The translations under genes and the position numbers were made by a program. Positions 14,149 to 19,772 of a stretch of DNA of 64,000 nucleotides are shown here, piece after piece. Position 1 is the first letter of the stretch; every line of letters starts with the position of its first letter. Where the stretch lies: positions 220,051 through 284,050 of IMG/VR virus record IMGVR_UViG_3300027541_000009; one strand, given 5' to 3'. The stretch comes from a virus. The notes below the pieces were generated by a model that had not been told where the DNA came from, did not search any database, and saw only the letters and a list, made by a program, of their open reading frames with translations.

Positions 14149-14153
14149 TTCTA

Positions 14154-14189
14154 ACTTGGATCCTCTAAAGTGTACCTATAGTATGAGCA
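14154..14189 (+). promoter_or_regulatory. 14-copy promoter-like repeat, copy 8
   Basis: TATAGT followed directly by ATG 14183. No other in-frame start codon lies nearby, so this gene must start on the repeat ATG. Confidence 0.75.
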
Positions 14190-14353
14190 ACACTTTCACC
14201 GTCCGTTTCGTATCCGATGCTCTGGATTCTCCCGAGTATATTGGACCTTTCTACACTGAAGATGACGCCCAAGACTATTGCGATGCCCGCAACGGTTCGC
14301 TATCACTTTCTGGGATTCCTTCCTGGGTTGCCTGTTACTCTGTCGTTGACTGA
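14183..14353 (+). CDS. Small hypothetical protein
   Basis: 56 residues (MSNTFTVRFVSDALDSPEYI...), beta-rich with Tyr and Cys. No ATG, GTG or TTG follows within the first 20 codons, so the repeat ATG is the only reasonable start. That makes it a key case for judging whether the repeat is a promoter. Confidence 0.65.
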   Translation: MSNTFTVRFVSDALDSPEYIGPFYTEDDAQDYCDARNGSLSLSGIPSWVACYSVVD

Positions 14354-14359
14354 TTAGTA

Positions 14360-14494
14360 ATGCGAATTGCTTTCCTGATTGCTACTATTGCACTTGGTTT
14401 TAAAGTTGCAATTCCTGCTTATGCGACGGTGAATGAGTATCAAGAACGCCAAGCAGATCAGTTCTGCCAAATTGACCCTAACTACTGCAAATGA
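14360..14494 (+). CDS. Exported Cys-containing microprotein
   Basis: 44 residues with a clear signal peptide (MRIAFLIATIALGFKVAIPAYA, cleavage expected after A-Y-A). The mature part is short and acidic with two cysteines (ADQFCQIDPNYCK), suited to a disulfide in the periplasm. Its stop overlaps the next start. The role is unknown. Confidence 0.7.
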   Translation: MRIAFLIATIALGFKVAIPAYATVNEYQERQADQFCQIDPNYCK

Positions 14495-14733
14495 TGCAAT
14501 TCCAAGTTACTGAAATCGCTTTTGATTTTGATGATGAATGTCCGTATTGTGGCGAGAATCAATCTCCAGAACACGATGCAGAATGTGATGGATTCTTGGA
14601 GTTTGATTATGCCACTCAAGCAACAATCGGTCAAATCTGGGAGGCAGATGATGAAGAAGATTTAGTAGAAGAGATTACAACTGCCTACGGTTGGTGTATC
14701 AAATCCATTGATTATCGCCACATCTTGAAATGA
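14494..14733 (+). CDS. Acidic protein with putative zinc-binding knuckle
   Basis: 79 residues from ATG 14494 (an ATG at 14491 adds one Met). The C-P-Y-C-G ... H-D-A-E-C arrangement near residues 17-32 could bind one zinc. The rest is highly acidic (WEADDEEDLVEEITTAYGW). It may be a small regulatory or DNA-mimic protein; the function is unproven. Confidence 0.65.
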   Translation: MQFQVTEIAFDFDDECPYCGENQSPEHDAECDGFLEFDYATQATIGQIWEADDEEDLVEEITTAYGWCIKSIDYRHILK

Positions 14734-14984
14734 TTTCCCTCCCTAACTTCACAAACAAAATGACACTTACTCAAGACCAATACGATAAACTGCTTGCACT
14801 CTACATTGAGTCGATTGTTGATGGTATGGACCTCGACAGTTTGGTACAATTTGCAAGCGATACGATTGAAGAGAATCTCCGCGAAACTTGCTCACTTCCA
14901 GAAGAGTTAATCGAAGAGATTTCACGACTCTATGATGAGGATTATGTGAACGATTTGGTGGAAAGTGTAACACAAGAAAGTTGA
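14730..14984 (+). CDS. Acidic helical hypothetical protein
   Basis: 84 residues from ATG 14730 (or 74 from ATG 14760, MTLTQDQYDKLLALYIES). Helical, acidic (SLPEELIEEISRLYDEDYV). Overlaps the previous gene by 4 nt. Ends just before repeat copy 9. Confidence 0.65.
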   Translation: MISLPNFTNKMTLTQDQYDKLLALYIESIVDGMDLDSLVQFASDTIEENLRETCSLPEELIEEISRLYDEDYVNDLVESVTQES

Positions 14985-14989
14985 TAGCA

Positions 14990-15020
14990 ACTTGGATCCT
15001 CTAAAGTGTACCTATAGTAT
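14990..15020 (+). promoter_or_regulatory. 14-copy promoter-like repeat, copy 9
   Basis: TATAGT at 15013-15018 followed by ATCACC; the MutH-like gene starts at ATG 15036, out of frame with the repeat. The predicted leader is about 11 nt. Confidence 0.75.
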
Positions 15021-15035
15021 CACCGCAATTCCACA

Positions 15036-15626
15036 ATGTCCAAACTTACCACTTTGCAGGTATCTGCCAAACTGAATGTAACTGATTTCAGTGCATTTGA
15101 TAAACCTGGCAAGAACAAAGGTGCTCGCGGGCAACTGTTAGAAATTGTCCTTGGAGTTCCTAACTCTTCTGACCTCAAAGATTTGGAGGATGGAGAGATT
15201 AAGACTTTTACAGTTGGTGAATCTATTGCTGCCACACAGTTGAAGCATTGTCTATCTGAAATCATTGAAGATTCTGTGTCTTTTGATGATAGTAAGGTTG
15301 GACAGAAACTGAAGCAAACTGTATATGTTGGATTCACCCGTGAGAACGATTATGTAGGTTCTGTTGTACTGAATGAGGAAACTCATCCCGAACACTATCA
15401 GGAACTGCGTGAGGATTATGAGTTCATTTGTGAGCAGATTCGCCGTGCATTTGATATTGAAAGCGAACTGAATACAATCACTGGACCTAACGGATTGCTG
15501 CAGATTCGCACCAAAGCATCTAAAACTAACGGTCGCTATGTTCCTCTCCGTTTCGCAGGTGTGACGCTTAAGGATAAAGGAATGGCATTTTATTTGTGTG
15601 GTTCATTCGGTCGCAATCTTTTCTGA
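15036..15626 (+). CDS. MutH/Sau3AI-like endonuclease
   Basis: 196 residues, near the size of MutH (229) and of one Sau3AI half. NKGARGQLLEIVLG (27-40) matches the MutH GxxGQLLE motif. It is followed by D49-(4 residues)-E54-x-K56 in DLEDGEIKTF, the family's D...ExK catalytic core. Family knowledge: such enzymes cut or nick at GATC, generally blocked by Dam methylation. With a Dam-like methylase at 750, a GATC-specific nuclease/methylase pair in one phage is plausible. Separation of the two by 13 kb and divergent catalytic spacing keep this an inference. Confidence 0.75.
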   Translation: MSKLTTLQVSAKLNVTDFSAFDKPGKNKGARGQLLEIVLGVPNSSDLKDLEDGEIKTFTVGESIAATQLKHCLSEIIEDSVSFDDSKVGQKLKQTVYVGFTRENDYVGSVVLNEETHPEHYQELREDYEFICEQIRRAFDIESELNTITGPNGLLQIRTKASKTNGRYVPLRFAGVTLKDKGMAFYLCGSFGRNLF

Positions 15627-15631
15627 TAGCA

Positions 15632-15664
15632 ACTTGGATCCTCTAAAGTGTACCTATAGTATGA
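15632..15664 (+). promoter_or_regulatory. 14-copy promoter-like repeat, copy 10
   Basis: TATAGT fused to ATG 15661, then ACTAAC. The upstream flank GATAGCA is shared with copy 9. No nearby alternative start. Confidence 0.75.
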
Positions 15665-15843
15665 CTAACACCTCTTTCGACTTCCAAACCGACATCACTC
15701 CTGCACTTCTGGAGTTCATGTGCAACAATCACACAGATTTGAATGATTGTGTAGATTTCGTTTGCAATGTCTTTGACCTTGATGCAACTGACGAACTGAT
15801 TGATTATGTTGCTGATGAGTTCGACGCTTTCTTCGGCAACTGA
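15661..15843 (+). CDS. Small acidic helical protein
   Basis: 60 residues from the repeat ATG (MTNTSFDFQTDITPALLEF...). Strongly acidic helix (DLDATDELIDYVADEFDAFF) with three cysteines. No family is recognised. The next in-frame ATG is 19 codons on, so the repeat ATG is preferred. Confidence 0.65.
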   Translation: MTNTSFDFQTDITPALLEFMCNNHTDLNDCVDFVCNVFDLDATDELIDYVADEFDAFFGN

Positions 15844-15874
15844 TTCACACTCACTGTTTTACCACTAAATCACA

Positions 15875-16057
15875 ATGACACACTACAATCCTTACGTTCA
15901 AAATCTCATTGAAATGGGATATGATGCCCAAGATTGTTACGCTGTTGCTGCAGTAGGTGAATTGAACCCTACTTATCCGCGTAACATTCACGGTCGCATC
16001 TTTGAGACTGAAGAAGAATATAAGCAAGCAGTTGCTGATTATATCAACGGTTTGTGA
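15875..16057 (+). CDS. Small hypothetical protein
   Basis: 60 residues (MTHYNPYVQNLIEMGYDAQD...), resembling a UBA-like helical start (MGYD followed by a helix), a pattern match only. It lies 31 nt after the previous gene, probably in the same transcript. Confidence 0.65.
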   Translation: MTHYNPYVQNLIEMGYDAQDCYAVAAVGELNPTYPRNIHGRIFETEEEYKQAVADYINGL

Positions 16058-16073
16058 TTCGTAAGAGTCACTA

Positions 16074-16109
16074 ACTTGGATCCTCTAAAGTGTACCTATA
16101 GTATGAGCA
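16074..16109 (+). promoter_or_regulatory. 14-copy promoter-like repeat, copy 11
   Basis: TATAGT fused to ATG 16103. Flank CACTAACTTGG is shared with copies 1 and 12. No nearby alternative start codon. Confidence 0.75.
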
Positions 16110-16333
16110 CTTACACTTCACCTCTCACCTCTAAAGTCTACGAAATCGTCAAGACTTCACACACACGAAACGCATGGGATTCTGAAGGCAATTTGACTCC
16201 TTATGTGCAATCTGTCTTTGACATCTATCACGAAGGCAAAAAAGTTCAGTTTGCATTAACTGCTGAAGGTGTTGCTGAGAGTGTAGCACATCTTGAGAAT
16301 CCTGGTCGTGATGTATCTTCCCGCTTTGACTGA
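16103..16333 (+). CDS. Hypothetical protein
   Basis: 76 residues from the repeat ATG (MSTYTSPLTSKVYEIVKTSH). Mixed alpha/beta with FDIYHEGKKVQFALTAEGV. No in-frame start follows closely. No family is recognised. Confidence 0.65.
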   Translation: MSTYTSPLTSKVYEIVKTSHTRNAWDSEGNLTPYVQSVFDIYHEGKKVQFALTAEGVAESVAHLENPGRDVSSRFD

Positions 16334-16462
16334 ATGAGACGACAGAAAGTGAAAACAATTCTGTTAATCTTTATCGTTGCGAGTATCCTATCACCAGGAG
16401 TTCGTAACATCACTGCCACCACATTACACACTGTTGCTGACATTATTGCACCCCATGATTGA
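16334..16462 (+). CDS. Single-pass membrane microprotein
   Basis: 42 residues. A basic start (MRRQKVK) then a hydrophobic helix (TILLIFIVASILSPGV) and a Thr/His tail. Its ATG follows the previous stop directly, and its end overlaps the next gene by 8 nt. Confidence 0.6.
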   Translation: MRRQKVKTILLIFIVASILSPGVRNITATTLHTVADIIAPHD

Positions 16463-16592
16463 GACTGATTTCTACATTCTTTCCGAAGAACAATTTGCAC
16501 AATTCTCACAACTTGCAGAGGAAATCAATGTGAGTATTGATTATTATTTGTGTGAGTTTTGTGATGTATCTGGACCTTTGATTGAAGTGTGA
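16455..16592 (+). CDS. Small acidic hypothetical protein
   Basis: 45 residues from ATG 16455 (MIETDFYILSEEQFAQFSQL). The longer upstream frame lies inside the membrane microprotein and is rejected. Contains a C-x-x-C (CEFC). Repeat copy 12 follows 5 nt after the stop. Confidence 0.55.
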   Translation: MIETDFYILSEEQFAQFSQLAEEINVSIDYYLCEFCDVSGPLIEV

Positions 16593-16597
16593 TACTA

Positions 16598-16633
16598 ACT
16601 TGGATCCTCTAAAGTGTACCTATAGTATGAGCA
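16598..16633 (+). promoter_or_regulatory. 14-copy promoter-like repeat, copy 12
   Basis: TATAGT (16621-16626) fused to ATG 16627; further in-frame ATGs at 16642 and 16651. Confidence 0.75.
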
Positions 16634-16830
16634 CTTCCCAAATGTCCCAAATGTCTAAAGTCTACGCTGTGATTGGCGGTTTGGATTATGAAGGTGAAGA
16701 CTTCAAATCTCTCCGCTTGTTTGATTGCTTCTCCGCTGCAGATGCTTACCTGAAGCATCTGGAAGCAAACTACGATTATGCTCTACTGGAAACCCGTGAG
16801 GTGAATGTAGAGTCTGCAATCGTTGCTTGA
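16627..16830 (+). CDS. Small hypothetical protein
   Basis: 67 residues from the repeat ATG; MSTSQMSQMSKVYAVIGGLD has three candidate starts within 9 codons. From MSKVYAVIGG it reads as a compact beta-alpha domain with acidic helices. No family is recognised. Confidence 0.65.
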   Translation: MSTSQMSQMSKVYAVIGGLDYEGEDFKSLRLFDCFSAADAYLKHLEANYDYALLETREVNVESAIVA

Positions 16831-16835
16831 TTGCA

Positions 16836-16868
16836 ACTTGGATCCTCTAAAGTGTACCTATAGTATAA
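16836..16868 (+). promoter_or_regulatory. 14-copy promoter-like repeat, copy 13
   Basis: TATAGT at 16859-16864 followed by ATAACC; the gene ATG is at 16884, out of frame with the repeat. Predicted leader about 13 nt. Confidence 0.75.
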
Positions 16869-16883
16869 CCACAACTTCCAACC

Positions 16884-17201
16884 ATGCGAAAGATTGAACT
16901 CCAAATGAATAAAGCAATCATTGATTGCAAAGACTGGAAAAATGACAACACTGAAGTTCTCTATTCGCCCGAAAGAGATGCCTCTTATGTGTATCTTCAC
17001 GGCAATCATATTGCAACGATTGGTGATACCTTCCTTGAACTTTACACCTGTGGTTATAGAACTGTAACCACCAAATCACGTCTCAATGCTATTCTGAAAG
17101 TTCATGGAAATGATGCTCGTATCTTTCAACGTGACTTTGAATGGTTTGTGATTGATAACGGCAACAAAGTTCCTTTCACTGAAGGTATGGTGCTTAACTG
17201 A
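16884..17201 (+). CDS. Conserved cyanophage-type hypothetical protein
   Basis: 105 residues (MRKIELQMNKAIIDCKDWKN...), beta-rich with YVYLHGNHIATIGDTFLELY and FEWFVIDNG. A family I recognise in marine cyanophages, where it is a small early protein of unknown function. It overlaps the following gene by one base. Confidence 0.78.
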   Translation: MRKIELQMNKAIIDCKDWKNDNTEVLYSPERDASYVYLHGNHIATIGDTFLELYTCGYRTVTTKSRLNAILKVHGNDARIFQRDFEWFVIDNGNKVPFTEGMVLN

Positions 17202-17227
17202 TGACTAACGAACAAAAGATTGAGGCA
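17199..17227 (+). repeat. 29-bp direct repeat, copy 1 (duplicated gene start)
   Basis: Identical to 17359-17387. It covers the start codon and the first nine codons of two consecutive genes (MTNEQKIEA). Confidence 0.8.
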
Positions 17228-17368
17228 TTACCCACAATCCGTACCTTCCCATATACGATTGGTCTCCGTACATACTTCTCGGAAGAAGAATATCAAAAAG
17301 CACTCCACGATTTCCTGACTTGGAGAAACCACCAACAGAGTAAAAGGAACCGCACTAATGATGACTAA
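17201..17368 (+). CDS. Small hypothetical protein with duplicated N terminus
   Basis: 55 residues. It begins MTNEQKIEAL, the same ten residues as the next gene, then differs completely (PTIRTFPYTIGLRTYFSEEE). The nucleotide identity is limited to 29 bp, pointing to a recent partial duplication or a recombination joint. Overlaps the next gene by 8 nt. Confidence 0.65.
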   Translation: MTNEQKIEALPTIRTFPYTIGLRTYFSEEEYQKALHDFLTWRNHQQSKRNRTNDD

Positions 17369-17387
17369 CGAACAAAAGATTGAGGCA
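17359..17387 (+). repeat. 29-bp direct repeat, copy 2
   Basis: Exact copy of 17199-17227, 160 bp downstream, at the start of the 17361 gene. Confidence 0.8.
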
Positions 17388-17663
17388 CTGACTAATCTTC
17401 TGGACAACGTGATTCACTCTCTGAGTATGAAACAATACGAGATTGAAGATGCAACTGAATCTCATAAGTGTGAAGTAGAAGCAGACAACTATTACCAAAA
17501 GATGCTCACTCTAACTGAATCAAACAAAATGTTCACGATTCGCTACTTTACACCGTATCAACAACAGTGGAGAACGCAAACATTCTCTACACTAGATGAA
17601 GCAAATCGTATGATTGAGTTCTACAAATCATGCGGAAGTCCTGCTGAACTCATTAACAACTAA
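17361..17663 (+). CDS. Hypothetical protein
   Basis: 100 residues from ATG 17361 (ATG 17358 adds one Met). The helical N-terminal part (NLLDNVIHSLSMKQYEIEDA) is followed by a beta-rich C-terminal part (MFTIRYFTPYQQQWRTQTF). Shares its first ten residues with the upstream gene. No family is recognised. Confidence 0.7.
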   Translation: MTNEQKIEALTNLLDNVIHSLSMKQYEIEDATESHKCEVEADNYYQKMLTLTESNKMFTIRYFTPYQQQWRTQTFSTLDEANRMIEFYKSCGSPAELINN

Positions 17664-17670
17664 TCTTCCA

Positions 17671-17907
17671 ATGTTACTCTCCAAACAGTCATTCAACAAT
17701 CAACAAGTTCTCCCTTTCATAGTAAAGAAAGAGGATGAATATACTGAAGAAGGTAGTTACTCACTTCACCTATTCTCCCGAATCGTTATCACCAAGGAAG
17801 GAAAGAAATACCGATACTTACCTTTACGATTTGAAGGAGAAGAAGCACGATTCCGCAAACGTAGTGATGCAGAGGATTATGCAAGGTACAGATTAGCACT
17901 TGATTGA
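17671..17907 (+). CDS. Hypothetical basic protein
   Basis: 78 residues from ATG 17671 (MLLSKQSFNNQQVLPFIVKK); the upstream extension overlaps the previous gene and is rejected. Beta-rich with YRYLPLRFEGEEARFRKRSD and a C-terminal helix. Followed by a strong terminator. Confidence 0.65.
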   Translation: MLLSKQSFNNQQVLPFIVKKEDEYTEEGSYSLHLFSRIVITKEGKKYRYLPLRFEGEEARFRKRSDAEDYARYRLALD

Positions 17908-17918
17908 TGATACACAGT

Positions 17919-17943
17919 GACCCCACATCAGGGGTCTTTTTTT
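17919..17943 (+). terminator. Rho-independent terminator
   Basis: GACCCC (17919-17924) / GGGGTC (17931-17936) with loop ACATCA, followed by seven T. It lies between the last gene of this block and the convergent GIY-YIG gene. Confidence 0.8.
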
Positions 17944-18955
17944 ATGCTTTTTCGTACCATCTATAACCATAAGCATTGCACCAAGTTTGCCCATTGTTTA
18001 TACGTTGAATGTTGTTTTTGATATTAGCAACGCCACTATAATTACCATCACCTTTGATAAAGAATGACGCCTCACTCATACTACCAAATTCTACGATTTC
18101 GTTGGTTTTAATACTTACACCATAGACAGGTTTCTTTCTTTTTTCGTTGCTAATTGCAGCAATTTTTTTATAGTGTTCTATTGAATTTGTTTTTGTTGCT
18201 GGTGTCCAATCTGTTGGTTTTGATCTAAAGAAATACCAACCTTTTACCTGTAATTTGCTATTGTCGGGACTGTTAAGTGAGTGATGAATAGCGTGATTAT
18301 TTGTACGATTTCCTTGTATTTCTTCTGCCGCATCTGCCATTGATTTCCACATCTTTTTACGCCCTAATGTTGGATTGATTCCATATACAGCACCACGAAC
18401 ATTTACTCTCTTTTCTATTACTTTAGGTGTTTCACCTTTCCAAGCCCATCTATATCCAAGTGCTTGAAATGTCACACCTTTAATGCAAGCAATTATCCCA
18501 GTTTTTCCCTTTTTATTTCCACAACTATCAGCAGCAATTCCTACACTCTCATAGTCTCTAACCCATTCACCTTCTAATGTATAACAACTCACTGCTTTGG
18601 AATGTGGATGATTTGCCCAATACTTTTTTGGTTTCTTTACACCATCACCACCTAATGTAATGTTATATCCATTCTTACCACAAGTATCAAGTTTGTTTAT
18701 CCAAAAGGTTTCACGTTCATTAACATTATCATCGCTACATTCTTCCAATACTCTAAACTTAAAGTTATCTGCTCCGTACTTACATATGGCACGAACAATA
18801 GGCATAGAGTGAGATGAATTGTTCTCTGCTAAATTATCCTTACTTCTTGCGTTCTGTAGGTGTTGCTTCCATCTATCATATGGGTTGGGTTGTGTAGTCT
18901 TTCCCACATAGAGTTTGCTATTCTCAAGGTTGGTGATTGAGTAGATGTATGCCAC
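17942..18955 (-). CDS. GIY-YIG homing endonuclease with C-terminal NUMOD repeats
   Basis: 337 residues. The N-terminal GIY-YIG domain (about 1-100) has Y3-I-Y5, Y16-V-G18, the catalytic-type R28 in PYDRWKQHL, a Glu in NERETFWINKLDT, and GYNITLGGDG. The remainder consists of NUMOD1-like DNA-binding segments (AVSCYTLEGEWVRDYESV, GAVYGINPTLGRKKMWKS, PVYGVSIKTNEIVEFGSMSE). A free-standing mobile element on the opposite strand to its surroundings. A perfect minus-strand late promoter lies 26 nt upstream. Confidence 0.92.
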   Translation of the reverse strand: MAYIYSITNLENSKLYVGKTTQPNPYDRWKQHLQNARSKDNLAENNSSHSMPIVRAICKYGADNFKFRVLEECSDDNVNERETFWINKLDTCGKNGYNITLGGDGVKKPKKYWANHPHSKAVSCYTLEGEWVRDYESVGIAADSCGNKKGKTGIIACIKGVTFQALGYRWAWKGETPKVIEKRVNVRGAVYGINPTLGRKKMWKSMADAAEEIQGNRTNNHAIHHSLNSPDNSKLQVKGWYFFRSKPTDWTPATKTNSIEHYKKIAAISNEKRKKPVYGVSIKTNEIVEFGSMSEASFFIKGDGNYSGVANIKNNIQRINNGQTWCNAYGYRWYEKA

Positions 18956-18981
18956 TGAATTGATGAAAAATGTACTTGCGT

Positions 18982-18989
18982 TATTTATA
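18982..18989 (-). promoter_or_regulatory. T4-type late promoter of the GIY-YIG gene
   Basis: TATAAATA read on the minus strand, 26 nt before the start codon at 18955. Confidence 0.6.
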
Positions 18990-19015
18990 TTTAAGTGCTG
19001 AAATAATGATATTAG

Positions 19016-19079
19016 TTTTCCACAATGTTGTGGAAAAAGTATAATAAATGTGTGGAAAAACTGTTAGAATTGTGGAAAA
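19016..19079. other. DnaA-box cluster, candidate replication origin
   Basis: Four exact 9-mers of the cyanobacterial DnaA-box form: TTTTCCACA at 19016-19024 and TGTGGAAAA at 19029-19037, 19051-19059 and 19071-19079. The first two form a 22-bp palindrome, and the inverted ones are spaced 20-22 bp, two helical turns. Together with the AT-rich left flank and the C-tracts on the right, this fills the only gap above 300 bp (18956-19283). It could be an origin or a DnaA-responsive control site. Confidence 0.5.
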
Positions 19080-19138
19080 CTTATAGTCATTTAAATGTCT
19101 CTGGGGGTCGTTATCTTACAGGTCATTCTATCACACTC

Positions 19139-19221
19139 GCCCCCAAAATGTCAATACCCCCGCGTTCTCAAATCCCCACAATCCCCCCGCATAAATCCAC
19201 CGACCCCTGATAAATACCCCC
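19139..19221. other. C-tract cluster (G-tracts on minus strand)
   Basis: Six runs of 4-6 C within about 80 bp, mostly preceded by AAT/AAA. On the minus strand four or more G-tracts could form a quadruplex. It lies between the DnaA boxes and a strong promoter. Confidence 0.4.
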
Positions 19222-19227
19222 AGACCA

Positions 19228-19256
19228 TTGACAAAAACCGCCCAGCATCTTATAGT
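19228..19256 (+). promoter_or_regulatory. Strong sigma70-like promoter
   Basis: TTGACA (19228-19233), a 17-nt spacer, TATAGT (19251-19256). Drives 19284 and probably 19539. Confidence 0.7.
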
Positions 19257-19283
19257 AGTTTCATAACACACAGGAGCGAACTT

Positions 19284-19457
19284 ATGTCAGTTGCATATCA
19301 GCAGGCACAGAAGCAGCGTTATAGGATTACTCTGGATCTATCAGTGTTCGGTGACTTCGACCCACACCAGATTGATTGGGAGAAGTTATTCAAGTTGGAA
19401 CCTGCAGAGAAGTGTGATGCTTATGTTGAGGACCTAAGTACACCTGACCGATGGTAA
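19284..19457 (+). CDS. Conserved small cyanophage protein
   Basis: 57 residues (MSVAYQQAQKQRYRITLDLS, ending DLSTPDRW), a small protein I recognise across T4-like cyanophages, function unknown. Unusually for this region it has a clear AGGAG ribosome-binding site (19272-19276) 7 nt before ATG and a consensus promoter, suggesting high early expression. Confidence 0.8.
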   Translation: MSVAYQQAQKQRYRITLDLSVFGDFDPHQIDWEKLFKLEPAEKCDAYVEDLSTPDRW

Positions 19458-19491
19458 TTTGGTATCAATTTATACCATATAAGGCGTTTTT

Positions 19492-19540
19492 ATTTTGTTA
19501 ACATAAAGCATAAATAATCGGGTCTTTATGTTAACAAAAT
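19492..19540 (+). promoter_or_regulatory. 17-bp perfect inverted repeat at a start codon
   Basis: ATTTTGTTAACATAAAG (19492-19508) and CTTTATGTTAACAAAAT (19524-19540), loop 15 nt. The right arm ends on the AT of ATG 19539. In RNA it would bury the start codon. Each arm also holds a GTTAAC palindrome, so it could be a protein operator. Confidence 0.7.
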
Positions 19541-19718
19541 GAGAACACTAAAATATAAACATTTGGGCGACATGAGGATTATACGAGTCGCCCAAATAAC
19601 CACTGATATTCTACCTCAACTGCAAGAGGTTATGCAACAGTTAGAGGAGAACGGTGAGGATAGTCGTGAGGTGATATTGCGCGTCTTAAGTGATATCGAA
19701 GACCGTCTGGGTAACTGA
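19539..19718 (+). CDS. Small helical protein under hairpin control
   Basis: 59 residues (MRTLKYKHLGDMRIIRVAQI...). Helical second half (LPQLQEVMQQLEENGEDSRE). Its start codon is at the edge of the perfect 17-bp inverted repeat, suggesting translational control. Only 1 nt separates its stop from repeat copy 14. No family is recognised. Confidence 0.65.
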   Translation: MRTLKYKHLGDMRIIRVAQITTDILPQLQEVMQQLEENGEDSREVILRVLSDIEDRLGN

Positions 19719-19719
19719 A

Positions 19720-19752
19720 ACTTGGATCCTCTAAAGTGTACCTATAGTGTAA
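19720..19752 (+). promoter_or_regulatory. 14-copy promoter-like repeat, copy 14
   Basis: TATAGT at 19743-19748 followed by GTAAGG; the next gene starts with GTG 19773. Last copy; none was seen downstream. Confidence 0.75.
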
Positions 19753-19772
19753 GGACAACCACAAACCACTAA

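Noticed and set aside
15036-15626. Interpretation as a true mismatch-repair MutH
   Set aside because: No MutS or MutL partner is in the window; a host-DNA or restriction role is more likely in a phage.
19025-19210. A 61-codon frame across the DnaA-box and C-tract region
   Set aside because: Low-complexity Pro-rich product caused by the C-tracts, no ribosome-binding site, and a regulatory explanation fits better.
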